Positions 34,176 to 46,265 of a DNA stretch of 64,000 nt are shown one piece after another. A program made the translations under genes and the position numbers. Origin of the DNA: Isoperla grammatica (lineage: Eukaryota > Arthropoda > Insecta > Plecoptera > Perlodidae); NCBI GenBank assembly GCA_945910005.1, contig OX246743.1, positions 5,059,518-5,123,517 of the forward strand, written 5' to 3'. The notes beneath the pieces were generated by a model that saw nothing but the letters and a program-made list of their open reading frames with translations, had not been told where the DNA came from and did no database searches. Position 1 is the stretch's first letter; every line of letters begins with the position of its first letter.

Positions 34176-35056
34176 GGTCGCGGTTAAATGACCCGCCGGC
34201 GTTTCCCTACCATAGTTTCGAACACCTGACTTGAGGACTGATTCGAAATATTCTCACTAGAACCTTATTCAATTTTAAATCCCATTATAATATTTCTCTC
34301 ATAATTTAGGAGACTTTTTCAGTTTTGCCGTACTATGTTTTAGTTTTTAGTTTTTAACAGAATTTGGCATCACCACTGAAGTATGTATTTCAAATTACTT
34401 GAATGAAGTATGTTCACAAAATAATATGAAATCTGCACAGTTGTTACTGCGTATGGGAATGTTACGTTTTATCTTTCCGTATATACCAAATCGCGAATAA
34501 CCAAATGTAATTGTCAATGTAAATAACAGCTATAGGCCTACCCACTCTCTACCTCGTTCCGCGAATGGATGTTATTTATTTTCTCTCCTTTTGTGTGCAT
34601 TGTTTCGCGCGTAGGCGGGCGCTGCCTTGCCGACTGTATTGGGTCCGAATGCAAGAGATGCACCCCCCGTATCGTGATCCCAATAACAATCCCCCCCCCC
34701 CCACATCTACCCCCAGTTAGGTCGGCGATTTATAGGTGTGGCTATTATGCATTTCATGCGCGTACTCGATTGTGTAGCAGGAAAATTACTAGAATCACGT
34801 GCATGGTAGATAAAGGAACGGTTTATTTGACCCGGCCCGGAATAACAAACACATTTGCAAGCCACAAGAACGACCGAATGGCTCTGAAGATTCTATTTAA
34901 GATAGCGTTCTCGTCCGTGCCCGTTGTGTGTGTCGGTGTATTGTAAAACTCGAGTAATAGAAAAATAAACGTCGAGTATTATGAGCGAACCGCTGCGTTG
35001 TGGGGGGGGGGGGGGGGGGATGTGTTAGTTTTCCGTCTGCGAGACTGGATTATGAT
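34176..35056. other. Unassigned DNA with G/C tracts
   Basis: A poly-C run lies at 34690-34702 and a poly-G run of about 17 at 35002-35019. The 125-codon frame at 34569-34946 has no recognisable domain. Confidence 0.45.
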
Positions 35057-35208
35057 AACCCCGTTTACATGGCGGACTGAGTCCGGTACTGAGTACGGTC
35101 CAGGGCCTTGTAAACACCTAGAAAATGGGACCGAACCGACTGAGTCCGGTCCGCCAAAAAAGCTAGACCGTACCGAAAGACCGACTCAGTCCTATCATGT
35201 AAACGGTT
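35057..35208. mobile_element. MITE-like element with CCGTTTACATG ends
   Basis: The left end AACCCCGTTTACATGGCGGA and the complement of the right end AACCGTTTACATGATAGGA are inverted copies continuing through CTGAGTCGGT. The interior repeats GGTACTGAGTACGGTC-type words that are themselves near-palindromic. A diverged relative lies at 35425-35512. Confidence 0.75.
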
Positions 35209-35424
35209 AGAACGTACTGACTGAAGAACTGAAACTTTGAACGAACGCTGTTTGTAGGTGAATAAGATGGAAGATGATTGTAGTTGCCATCAACAAAAAT
35301 CAAGTTAAATATTTACAACAACTTGGAAACTTTTATTCGCCGGGATGCATCTTTAAATTAATTTTATATGGCAGAAGGAAAAAGTAGGGTTATGTACGAC
35401 CAATGTGGCGCGAGACCGAAATCA

Positions 35425-35512
35425 AGTTTGGGTACACCTTCATATAAACGCAAGCAGCCATGACAGTTCTCAGTCTGGTACTCAGTACGGTCTGCCATAT
35501 AAACATAGCTGA
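35425..35512. mobile_element. Diverged fragment related to the element at 35057
   Basis: GGTACTCAGTACGGTCTGCC followed by ATATAAACAT corresponds to the inverted left end of the neighbour. Confidence 0.55.
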
Positions 35513-35859
35513 TGTCTCGCAAAGCATCATGGTTGCGTGGTTGAGTCGTTACGTTTCACCGTTGGTTCGGATACACACGTGTCTATAAAAAAAAGATGAC
35601 TAGGAAAACGCTCTGTGTGACGCGTTGATTGATTGACTAATGGGGCCCAACGTCTCATATTTTTGCAACAATGACTAATCGAGACGATGAGCGGGTGATA
35701 ATGAAGATGAGAAAGATGGTGATGAAGAATAAAGTCACATCCGAATCAGATCCATTGTACGTCGCGTGGGTCGTCATACGGGAGTCCAGCAAGGGAGGGC
35801 AGGGCCAAGTGGGAGGAGAAATATTCAGTGGGACAGTGGGGGGGGGGAAAGGGACAAGG

Positions 35860-36063
35860 TGTCCTTCTGTCGCCTCTTACGACTAGCAGAGTCACTCTGG
35901 GCCTATTCTACCCCGGGCCGAGACAGGTCTCCTTTCGTCGCCTCTTACGACTAGCAGAGTCACTCTCGGCCTATTCTACCCCGGGCCGAGACGGGTCTCC
36001 TTCCGTCGCCTCTTACGACTAGCAGAGTCACTCTGGGCCTATTCTACCCCGGTGCCGTGACGG
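35860..36063. repeat. 68-bp tandem repeat, 3 copies
   Basis: Units run CGCCTCTTACGACTAGCAGA through CTACCCCGGGCCGAGAC and GGTCTCCTT, with a few substitutions. Confidence 0.95.
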
Positions 36064-36726
36064 GTCATGTGACGCGTTGATAAGCGAGCGCGTCCATGTT
36101 CACGCGAACTTTCTCAAGCGAAAAGTTTTCAAAACTATCGTCATTGTTCTATGTAAGAGATAAAGATAATAGAGTCGCAAGCGGCCTTGTTGCTCCAGCG
36201 CTGTTATACTGAAAACACTAATATCATCAATCATCATCAATATAAGAATGTTCATATTTGTTCAAAAAAACCACAATCAACGAAAAACAAAACAAAAATG
36301 TGCAAAGATTAGAGTTTTTACAGTCATAGTTATACGTGTGCGGTGTGTATATCATGTCACCGCCTGCTTGTACGCCCCTGTCGTAGCTCACAGCCATCTA
36401 AGCCAGCGTGTCGGGTAAACGCCGAACCCGATACGTTCCTTGATATCTGCTTACTAAAGACGGCTGAGTTCTCGGCGCGACGCTTAGCACATCCAAATAT
36501 CAAAGAGTTCGATGAGAAACGTGTATTGGGGAATTTAAGAACCCAAACTTGTCTCTTAGAATGCGAAACGCGCCAAAACGTTATACCCATGTCTACTTCT
36601 ATATCAATTCTATCCCTACAAGGAAACATGATTCCATTTAAATAGCACAAGATTTAGTTCGAAATGCCTCTTTGATAAAACTCCGTAGGGGCTTTTCCTA
36701 TTTTGTCGCGTATTGTGAGAGCGGTG
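36064..36726. other. Unassigned DNA
   Basis: Overlapping antiparallel frames near 36343-36650 have no recognisable features. Confidence 0.4.
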
Positions 36727-38070
36727 ATGTTCACGGAGGATGAGATCCGTCACAGAGTCCGCTACGCGTGAGGAGGCTCTTGCCTCTTAACCTTTACGCG
36801 TGCACTTTACGCCCCGTGCACCTGCACGCGCGTAGTCCTACGATGTTCACGGGGGATGAGATCCGTCACAGAGTCCGCTACGCGTGAGGAGGCTCTTGCC
36901 TCTTAACCTTTACGCGTGCACTTTACGCCCCACCTGCACGCGCGTAGCCCTACGATGTTCACGGGGGATGAGATCCGTCACAGAGTCCGCTACGCGTGAG
37001 GAGGCTCTTGCCTCTTAACCTTTACGCGTGCACTTTACGCCCCACCTGCACGCGCGTAGCCCTACGATGTTCACGGGGGATGAGATCCGTCACAGAGTCC
37101 GCTACGCGTGAGGAGGCTCTTGCCTCTTAACCTTTACGCGTGCACTTTACGCCCCACCTAAACGCGCGTAGCCCTACGATGTTCACGGGGGATGAGATCC
37201 GTCACAGAGTCCGCTACGCGTGAGAAGGCTCTTGCCTCTTAACCTTTACGCGTGCACTTTACGCCCCACCTGCACGCGCGTAGCCCTACGATGTTAACGG
37301 GGGATGAGATCCGTCACAGAGTCCGCTACGCGTGAGAAGGCTCTCGCCTCTTAACCTTTACGCGTGCACTTTACGCCCCGTGCACCTGCACGCGCGTAGC
37401 CCTACGATGTTCACGGGGGATGAGATCCGTCACAGAGTCCGCTACGCGTGAGGAGGCTCTTGCCTCTTAACCTTAACGCGTGCACTTTACGCCCCACCTA
37501 AACGCGCGTAGCCCTACGATGTTCACGGGGGATGAGATCCGTCACAGAGTCCGCTACGCGTGAGAAGGCTCTTGCCTCTTAACCTTTACGCGTGCACTTT
37601 ACGCCCCACGTGCACGAGCGTAGCCCTACGATGTTCACGGGGGATGAGATCCGTCACAGAGTCCGCTACGCGTGAGGAGGCTCTTGCCTCTTAACCTTAA
37701 CGCGTGCACTTTACGCCCCACCTGCACGCGCGTAGCCCTGCGATGTTCACGGGGGATGAGATCCGTCACAGAGGCCGCTACGCGTGAGGAGGCTCTTGCC
37801 TCTTAACCTTTACGCGTGCACTTTACGCCCCACCTGCACGCGCGTAGCCCTACGATGTTCACGGGGGATGAGATCCGTCACAGAGTCCGCTACGCGTGAG
37901 GAGGCTCTTGCCTCTTAACCTTTACGCGTGCACTTTACGCCCCACCTGCACGCGCGTAGCCCTACGATGTTCACGGAGGATGAGATCCGTCACCGAGTCC
38001 GCTACGCGTGAGAAGGCTCTTGCCTCTTAACCTTTACGCGTGCACTTTACGCCCCACGCGCGTAGCCCTA
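36727..38070. repeat. ~112-bp minisatellite, about 12 copies
   Basis: Units contain GATGTTCACGGGGGATGAGA, TCCGTCACAGAGTCCGCTAC, GCGTGAGGAGGCTCTTGCCT, CTTAACCTTTACGCGTGCAC and a variable end CACCTGCACGCGCGTAGCCC. A few units carry an extra GTGC (about 116 bp). GAGGCTCTTGCCTC is a 5-bp-stem hairpin in each unit, and ACGCGT occurs twice per unit. GAGAAGG and CTTAACG variants recur in alternating units, a sign of higher-order amplification. Confidence 0.97.
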
Positions 38071-38312
38071 GCGCGGAGGGGTAGGGGAAATATGTGTAAC
38101 AACAGTGGGGACCGGACAATACGGACAAATGGAAACCTAATACAGTAAGAGAAAAGCAATTGAATGTCTCATGTCCGATGTACATGGGTGACCACAAGGA
38201 TCCAGTGTACTAAAGCAAATTGAAAAATACTTAATAAATACAAAGGATTAAACATAATATTATGTTATCGCTCACTTGTTGTCCACGCTAACTATATCTC
38301 CCTTCAGTTATA
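38071..38312. other. Flank between array and transposon
   Basis: No gene. CTAACTATATCTCCCTTCAG at 38288 is echoed by CTAACTATGTCTTCCTTCAG at about 39039, an older direct duplication that the 642-bp element interrupts. Confidence 0.5.
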
Positions 38313-38954
38313 CCATTGAGTTTGTTAGTGTAGGGTGGAGACCCAGCGGCCATTGGCGGCTCTCTACCAATAAATTTCCCGTGGACTCTAGTAGTGCGAG
38401 CGCGTACCGCTAGAAAGCGCTACATGTACCCACTGATCTCAGCGTTCCTGTGGAAAGAAAGGGATACTACGTAGTACGCGCAGATGCGACGTCAGAAGAT
38501 CACGTGGTCTAGGTCTAGCCTAGGTCTAGGCCCAACTCTTTTAGTCTAGGCCATTACTAGGCTACAATAAACCTAGGCCTACATTAATAGGCCTACATTA
38601 GTAACGTAGTACTACAGCCTAGTCTATATAATGTATAAAACCTTATATAATGTGTTGTAATAAAGTATTAGCTTACTTATTGTTAACTTCGTGCCCGTTT
38701 GACATGTTTATCAGAACAAATGATAATGCTTTAATAACAATATCCACCACCATCTGGATACTACTACCTTACCGACTTCGCATCTGCGCGTACTACGTAG
38801 TATCCCTTTCTTTCCACAGGAACGCTGACATCAGTGGGTACATGTAGCGCTTTCTAGCGGTACGCGCTCGCACTACTAGAGTCCACGGGAAATTTATTGG
38901 TAGACAGCCGCCAATGGCCGCTGGGTCTCCACCCTACACTAACAAACTCAATGG
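38313..38954. mobile_element. 642-bp element with 181-bp terminal inverted repeats
   Basis: The left arm (38313-38493) starts CCATTGAGTTTGTTAGTGTA; the right arm (38774-38954) is its reverse complement with only a handful of differences. Identical TTATA lies on both sides (38308-38312 and 38955-38959), a 5-bp target-site duplication. The loop of about 280 bp is rich in AGGCCTA words and has no transposase. It is a foldback-type non-autonomous DNA transposon; the superfamily is not determined. Confidence 0.9.
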
Positions 38955-39534
38955 TTATACCGTCCCGCTTCTCTTTATAAGTAACGCGAGTTTCCTAGAC
39001 CTATAGATACCCCTTTCTTCATCTCATCTTGGTCCGCCCTAACTATGTCTTCCTTCAGTTATTCCGTCCCGTCTCAAAATGTGGGCAATTAAACGATCCC
39101 CTCGTTTTATTAAATTTGTCAATAACTTCCGTTCTCATTTTCCGATTTCCGATATATTTCTAAAAGATTGGTTTCACCTCCGCGCGAAAAGAACCCGCCC
39201 GTCTTCGCTGTGAGCGCCCACTGAATGCGACACCTACGGTATTAATTAAATGTGCTTTGCTTTGAAGCCAGGTTGGTCCTAACCCAGGTGTCTTCGCTGG
39301 TTTACTGTTACAGTCACTTGAGTTGGCGTCCTGAGACCCCTGTAAGGCGATATAGCCGTGTGTACGCGCGTGTTTACTAAACGTTTGCCTTTGTTAATTG
39401 TACTTATTTGAATAATCATGCATTTACTTAATGTATGTAAATATTTCACATTACAATTTTTCCATTTTTAAGATTTTCCGTTTGCGATCTCACATTTATT
39501 AAATTTCTTCACAAATACAATCTTCCCGATGCGT

Positions 39535-39665
39535 TTGTCGAAGCCGAGTGACTCGTGGCCAATCAGCGATCAGTATTTTAAATTAGTGTTCGCTGGTTGG
39601 CTACGATTCACACTATCTATGGCGAAAGCATTCTGTAGAATAGTTTCGGGACAAGTATATCTACA
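39535..39665. mobile_element. MITE family M1, copy 3 (diverged)
   Basis: It shares GGCCAATCAGCGATC, TCGCTGGTTGGCTACGA, GGCGAAAGCATTCTGT and TTTCGGGACAAGTATA with copies at 13042 and 49713. The left end is too diverged to place exactly. Confidence 0.65.
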
Positions 39666-39687
39666 GTATAGTAGAATAATACGTTGC

Positions 39688-39962
39688 ATAATAATAATTT
39701 TTCTTAGGAATACCCGTTATAGGGTGCACACCTGCTTTACCTGATGTGCCCCTCTTCAGGTGACTAACCAGGTTATTAGGGTGTTTGGATAGCTGGGGAG
39801 GAATATCCGAGGGCTGATAGTATGACTCAGTCCCAGCATTCGCCTTAACGACTGAGGAAAACCTCGGAAAAAACCTTCAGTCAGGACTGCCGGTGGCCGG
39901 AATCGAACCGGCGACCTCCCGAATTAGAGTCTCGCGTCTTACCGCTGAGCCACCTATGGACA
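39688..39962 (-). mobile_element. tRNA-headed SINE family S1, copy 2
   Basis: This is the best-preserved copy. On the minus strand the head has A box TGGCTCAGCGGTAAGACG and B box GGTTCGATTCC. The body has CCTGACTGAAGG, GAGGTTTTCCTCAGTCG and CACCTGAAGAGGGGCACATC, and the 3' end is CCTAAGAAAAATTATTATTA. A lysine/arginine-tRNA-like origin cannot be fixed, because the anticodon arm (CGAGACTCTAATTCGGG) is altered. Confidence 0.88.
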
Positions 39963-41969
39963 TGTGTACCTTGTGCATCTATAAAATTATCGTATAACCG
40001 TCCAACTACGGTTTACTCTGTAGAGAACGTTTCTTGAAATTGTTCCGCATGTCACCCGTTATGTCATCTCCTCCCCTCCCCCCCTCCCCTTCCTTTCCCC
40101 TCGACGAAAACATTTTCATTCTTTAATTGGTGTGTTTTTGTGTCAGTCAGCCGAGTGACGGACGTCGCGTCTCTATTAATTTACATATCACCCCGACCTC
40201 ATCCACCCCCCCCCCCACCCCCACCCCCACTACGCGCTGAAGATCACTCGCTTTCAATTGGTTCATTTAATTAGTTTTTTTCTCCTTTCATTATTGTGTA
40301 TTCGCTCATTATTTTAATGCAGCGAATGAATATCCTCGAACCCCGTTGGCCAGTGACCTGGATATACAACTCTCAATACATGTGTATAACCCGTAGCGTG
40401 ATGTTTGTAGCTCTCTGAAGAGGTTCACCCCGTGTGAAGGGGCAGCGAACCACTTTTGCCTTTACATAGTATTCAAACCCCAAACAAACAGGCGAGGTAG
40501 AAATTAAACAAGTTAATTTTTCATTGTGCTGTCTGTAACCACTCGCGCGGTTGGAACCAAATAGCTAATTGTGTTGCGGGGATGAAATGACTTGAATCAT
40601 ATTGCCGGCTAAGCTGTTGGCTGCTGCTGTTGGGGCGGAGATTTGCATCAACTTAGCGCCACTAATTTCTCTCGCTGAGGGATGCGTCCATTAAAAGTAT
40701 TTACGCCTGTCTTGCCGAGGCACCGTCTACAGTGACGCGACAACGAATATTATACAATACTTTTTTATTTACAATTTTAGTATACTTTGAATTGAATAAT
40801 CGTTCGGAATTAATTTAATTTTGCGGTTTGGCATCATCGCAATAGCAATAAACACAATTCCATCGTGCTAACATTTTAGGAATGAGTCTAGAAAACTCTT
40901 GTACGTTTTAGTCTAGTTCTTATTTTTAAGCTACGGACATTGTTCGCTTTACATTAAAACCTTCTTTGAAAATTTGATATTTTCGTGATATAAGTTAGAA
41001 TGTTCAAGTCGTCTAGCTGGCGCTTAGGAACCTCAATGAAGGATTAAGGTTTAAGGTTGATTACCACAATGAGCAGACCTAATTAAAATAAAGTCTGATG
41101 CCTATCTTAGACTATAAACCTTGACTGGTTTGTTGTGGTTGCATAATATCCCTGTCCTTAATTTTGAACGGTTTGGTCCGATTTTCCCAAACTTTTAATC
41201 TCAAGATTAGCCGTTAATCCGAGACTTTAAAAATTTTGTTTTTTGCCAAACATTGGAAATCCAGGGGGGTCTGGCCGAAACGTTGGTTTTCCAATACAAA
41301 TAAAAACTATGAATTGCATTTATTATATCCGCTTAAGCACACCCAACAATATAATATATACATGTAAGTACATTAGTACGCATGGACATTAAGTATTTAT
41401 CGAATTATAAAAATGTAAGTAACTAAAATAAAGATAAATTAGATATAAACCAGTAGCGAAGTAAAAGCCATGCAGTTTAGAACCCCGTGCACGTTGTGTA
41501 AGCGGACGGTCAATAGGAATACCATGGTTTGATTGCGGTTATTAGCAGAACACTCTGCGTTAACGTGTCCTTGTCAAAGCCATTTCAGGAAATCGGTTCC
41601 ATTTGTTGTTATAGCTCACCGCTAATATAACAGCTCAATTCGTTATATACGTGCTGTATTTCCACAGCCGTGCACAGCCAGGCCCAGAATAATCCGCTCT
41701 CCTGCAACTGCATTACAAACAAACACAGGAAAACACCAATTTAACAAACGAGATTAATTTCGTAAGTCGTAGAAAGATCATCGCGAGTTGAGCCAGCTGT
41801 AAGTTTTTCTGAACGCGCTCAATCTTCATTTGACGTGTTATTATGTTGGAGTAGGTCCAAGAAAACGTATGGCCGGAACATCTGGTGACGGATCACTTCG
41901 GTCGCGCGCGTTGTGGTCTGTGGTTGCAGAACGACTCGAACCCAGAACCGTCTGCCCCACAGATCAGTA
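39963..41969. other. Unassigned DNA
   Basis: No gene is recognised. C-rich tracts lie at 40070-40100 and 40205-40232. A single tRNA B-box-like word lies on the minus strand at about 41937-41950 without an A box. Confidence 0.4.
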
Positions 41970-42503
41970 TAGGTTTGTTTCTTTTACCTACACTAAACTA
42001 CACTTTACACTAGTGTAGGCTCAATCTCTCTAAAAGGCGTTTGGGTATTAAGTGTAGCCAAGTGTAAGGCGTTTGTTTTACCTCAGTGCTACACTTTGTG
42101 TAGCACTTTCTACAACTGCTTTTCGGCTCATGCAGCAAGTGTAGTGTAATTAAAAGGCGCCAAACAAATGTGTCAGTTCAAAATAAGGAGATCACTAATC
42201 ATGAAAAACGCATTCTATTTCCACCGATGGTAAAACCGCAGCACCTTTATAATAAATTAAAGCATTCAAAATTGATAGTAAATGTATATTAGGGTTCTTT
42301 TGGACTATACGGAAATAATGTGAGCATGCACACCATAACCTCAAAACGTAAGTAGGTCAGTGTAAAGTTTAGTGTAAAGTATAGACAAAAAGCGTTTTCT
42401 TATTCTGGGTGACGCGAAGCAAAATCAAGTGCAAAAGCGTACAATTGGCCTACACTCACCTACACGTTACACTACACTATGCATGTAAAACAATCAAACC
42501 TAG
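41970..42503. mobile_element. Possible element with TAGGTTTG ends
   Basis: The left end TAGGTTTGTTTCTTTTAC and the complement of the right end TAGGTTTGATTGTTTTAC are inverted 18-mers with two mismatches. The subterminal parts are rich in TACACT/AGTGTA words on both sides. There is no coding capacity and no clear duplication beyond TA. Confidence 0.55.
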
Positions 42504-43174
42504 TGTCTTATCACAAAAGTGCAGCACTGCTGTTATCCCACACACACTTGACATAGAACAGTAGCAAATTAGCATCAGCATGTGCACAATGTACATACAA
42601 TATAAACGTTTTCACAAATAGTGTTTACTTTTTGATGTGTATTGTGTCCTCAATTCCGCATTTATTCATTTTTGTATTCAATATTTGTAATCGACGCCTA
42701 AACTCCCTTCGGACCAGACGCGAGCTGCAGAATCACCCACGGGTGGCACTGACAGAGTTGTCGCAAATATTGGATAAGTCCTGCTTCTCGCGCGTTATCC
42801 ATAGCAAGTGGAGGACATTTCGTACTGCGCACGCGCAAACTCATGCGAAACACACCATGATGGGTCTTCGTTCAGTCTCCGGGTACATCGCCGTCAGATG
42901 CTCGTTTCCTTAAACAAGTTTCTAGCCCGTCATCTTAGTCACATCGTTTATATTATTTTTTTTAAAGTGATTCTGCAATTAAAATATAAGGATTGACTTA
43001 CACCCAATGATGCCACCAGACAGTATCATCTATCCTCCATCTTCCAAGGCGGATGTAATATTGTCCTTGTAAATTGAATGTCTATTAGTGGACGTCTACT
43101 AGTCTACTACCACTTCTAGTGGCCGTTCTGTTCATACTTTCCGAATTGTCATTATAATCGTCTTTTAAGACCTG
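42504..43174. other. Unassigned DNA
   Basis: Nothing recognised. Confidence 0.4.
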
Positions 43175-45098
43175 TAGTTACATTCCCACGTTGACTGTAC
43201 TTGACGCCTGTACTCGCCTGTACTGTATGGATAACCGAGTTGTTGTGTAGAGTGCTTGCAAACATTGTAACATTCCCACGTTGACTGTACTTGACTCCTG
43301 TACCCGCCTGTACTGATAACCGAGTTCTTGTGTATGTAGAGTGCTGGCAAACATTGCCTCACATTCCCACGTTGACTGTACTTGACTCCTGTACCCGCCT
43401 GTACGGAACACCGAGTTCTTGTGTATGTAGAGTGCTGGCAAACATTGCCTCACATTCCCACGTTGACTGTACTTGACTCCTGTACCCGCCTGTAGGGATA
43501 ACCGAGTTGTTGTGTAGAGTGCCGGCAAACATTGCCTCACATTCCCACGTTGACTGTACTAGACTCCTGTACCCGCCTGTAGGGATAACCGAGTTGTTGT
43601 GTAGAGTGCCGGCAAACATTGCCTCACATTCCCACGTTGACTGTACTAGACCCCTGTACCCGCCTGTACTGATAACCGAGTTCTTGTGTAGAGTGCCGGC
43701 AAACATTGCCTCACATTCCCACGTTGACTGTACTTGACTCCTGTACTCGCCTGTACGGATAACCGAGTTGTTGTGTATGTAGAGTGCTGGCAAACATTGC
43801 CTCACATTCCCACGTTGACTGTACCTGACTCCTGTACCCGCCTGTACGGATAACCGAGTTCTTGTGTAGAGTGCTGGCAAACATTGCCTCACATTCCCAC
43901 GTTGACTGTACTTGACTCCTGTACCCGCCTGTACGGATAACCGAGTTGTTGTGTATGTAGAGTGCTGGCAAACATTGCCTCACATTCCCACGTTGACTGT
44001 ACTTGACTCCTGTACCCGCCTGTACGGATAACCGAGTTCTTGTGTATGTAGAGTGCTGGCAAACATTGCCTCACATTCCCACGTTGACTGTACTTGACTC
44101 CTGTACCCGCCTGTACGGAACACCGAGTTCTTGTGTATGTAGAGTGCTGGCAAACATTGCCTCACATTCCCACGTTGACTGTACTTGACTCCTGTACCCG
44201 CCTGTAGGGATAACCGAGTTGTTGTGTAGAGTGCCGGCAAACATTGCCTCACATTCCCACGTTGACTGTACTAGACTCCTGTACCCGCCTGTAGGGATAA
44301 CCGAGTTGTTGTGTAGAGTGCCGGCAAACATTGCCTCACATTCCCACGTTGACTGTACTAGACTCCTGTACCCGCCTGTACTGATAACCGAGTTCTTGTG
44401 TAGAGTGCCGGCAAACATTGCCTCACATTCCCACGTTGACTGTACTTGACTCCTGTACTCGCCTGTACGGATAACCGAGTTGTTGTGTATGTAGAGTGCT
44501 GGCAAACATTGCCTCACATTCCCACGTTGACTGTACCTGACTCCTGTACCCGCCTGTACGGATAACCGAGTTCTTGTGTAGAGTGCTGGCAAACATTGCC
44601 TCACATTCCCACGTTGACTGTACTTGACTCCTGTACCCGCCTGTACGGATAACCGAGTTGTTGTGTATGTAGAGTGCTGGCAAACATTGCCTCACATTCC
44701 CACGTTGACTGTACTTGACTCCTGTACCCGCCTGTACGGATAACCGAGTTCTTGTGTATGTAGAGTGCTGGCAAACATTGCCTCACATTCCCACGTTGAC
44801 TGTTCTTGACTCCTGTACCCGCCTGTACGGATAACCGAGTTGTTGTGTATGTAGAGTGCTGGCAAACATTGCCTCACATTCCCACGTTGACTGTACTTGA
44901 CTCCTGTACCCGCCTGTACGGATAACCGAGTTGTTGTGTATGTAGAGTGCTGGCAAACATTGCCTCACATTCCCACGTTGACTGTACTTGACTCCTGTAC
45001 CCGCCTGTACGGATAACCGAGTTCTTGTGTATGTAGAGTGCTGGCAAACATTGCCTCACATTCCCACGTTGACTGTACTTGACTCCTGTACCCGCCTG
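43175..45098. repeat. 91-bp minisatellite, left part, about 21 copies
   Basis: Units contain ACATTCCCACGTTGACTGTA, CTTGACTCCTGTACCCGCCT, GTACGGATAACCGAGTTSTT, GTGTATGTAGAGTGCTGGCA and AACATTGCCTC. An 87-bp variant lacks TGTA. A block of eight units is duplicated with a 712-bp offset: patterns at 43291-43983 reappear at 44003-44695 with almost no change. The array is interrupted at 45098 and resumes at 46266. Confidence 0.97.
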
Positions 45099-46265
45099 GA
45101 CCCCTATTCTATAATTATCCCGGAATGAAATCGGCCCGGATCCGAATCGTGAAATTTAATGTTCCCATTCCGGACCCAAAGAAAAATTAGAAATATAGCG
45201 ATTTTATAACCTAGTCCGGAATGGGAGGGACGGATCGGATCCAGTCTGGATCCATTACGGAAGACTTCACAAAGCGACTGAGCCGCCGAAGCTGTAACCA
45301 ATCAGAAACTGTTTTTCTAACAGCTGACATAACACGCGGTCCCGATGAATAAGTTGATAATATTGTAATAGTGAAGACATTCAACTAAAACTTCTGTTAG
45401 GCCAATTACGTTTCAAATTTATTTATTTTGTCTGAAGGTAATTTGAAAATAAATCTTAGAATAGGCCTCATACTAGATGAACAACTATTTATATAAACCA
45501 ACTATTTAAATAATCATATGATAATGTCAGTTTAAAAGGTACTTCATATAGTGTAATTTTAAGAAGGGTTAATTGTAAGAAAAGTACATATGTACTTAAA
45601 TTCGCCCATTTTTTTTTCTTTTCATAATGAATTATTTCCTAATGTATTTTTTCATGTACCAGTGCTTATGCATACTATTTTTATTGATTTTAGGCCATGG
45701 GGAAGGTACAGCAAACTAGCGGTGGCAATGGCTTAATAAACCCTTGAAATAAAAGTCTAAAAATATTTATTTTGCGCAATAGCACATATAAACATATCCT
45801 AAACAATAATTAGTGGTTTAAAAAAAGTTAAAAAGTTGACCCGCACTAGGTTTGAACCATGCCAAAATGAAACTTTTGACGGGAAGCATTCTCGCTAACC
45901 ACTACGCTACGGGCGGCTCATGTATATTGCTGCGGTTGTGATCTACATATCGGCAGTAATAAATTGGTTTTATATCAAATATTTACAGGTTGTTTATTGT
46001 TCTTTTCCATTCCTTACACCCTAAAATAATTTTTGAAAGCAACTTAATAGAAGATATTGCGTTAAAACTGTTGTTTTATGCTAAAACAAAATCTTGAATG
46101 GCGGTTTCACGATGCAAAGAGGTACTGTATCCATTCCGGGATTTACGGATCCATTCCAGGCAATATTTGCCGGATTGGATTCAGAAAAAGTTACAAAATC
46201 GCTTTCGCCCGCTTTCGATCCATATCGGCCCGGATCCAAACCGGGATAGTTACAGAATAGGGGTC
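45099..46265. mobile_element. 1,167-bp terminal-inverted-repeat element inside the 91-bp array
   Basis: The ends are inverted copies: GACCCCTATTCTATAATTAT on the left and GACCCCTATTCTGTAACTAT as the complement of the right, both followed by CCCGG. The trinucleotide CTG flanks both ends (45096-45098 and 46266-46268). Removing the element with one CTG restores a normal minisatellite unit, so both boundaries are exact. Subterminal regions on both sides carry repeated CGGATCC / CATTCCGG words. There is no transposase ORF. A tRNA-like sequence lies inside at 45839-45914. A 3-bp duplication fits several superfamilies (PIF/Harbinger, CACTA); none is proven. Confidence 0.9.
45839..45914 (-). tRNA. 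tRNA-like sequence, probably pseudogene
   Basis: This 76-nt minus-strand stretch has a 7-bp acceptor match (GCCCGTA with TGCGGGT, two wobbles), an A box TAGCGTAGTGGTTAGCG and a B box GGTTCAAACC. The anticodon stem pairs poorly and the T stem is incomplete, so I cannot assign an isotype and expect a pseudogene or SINE head captured by the surrounding transposon. Confidence 0.5.
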
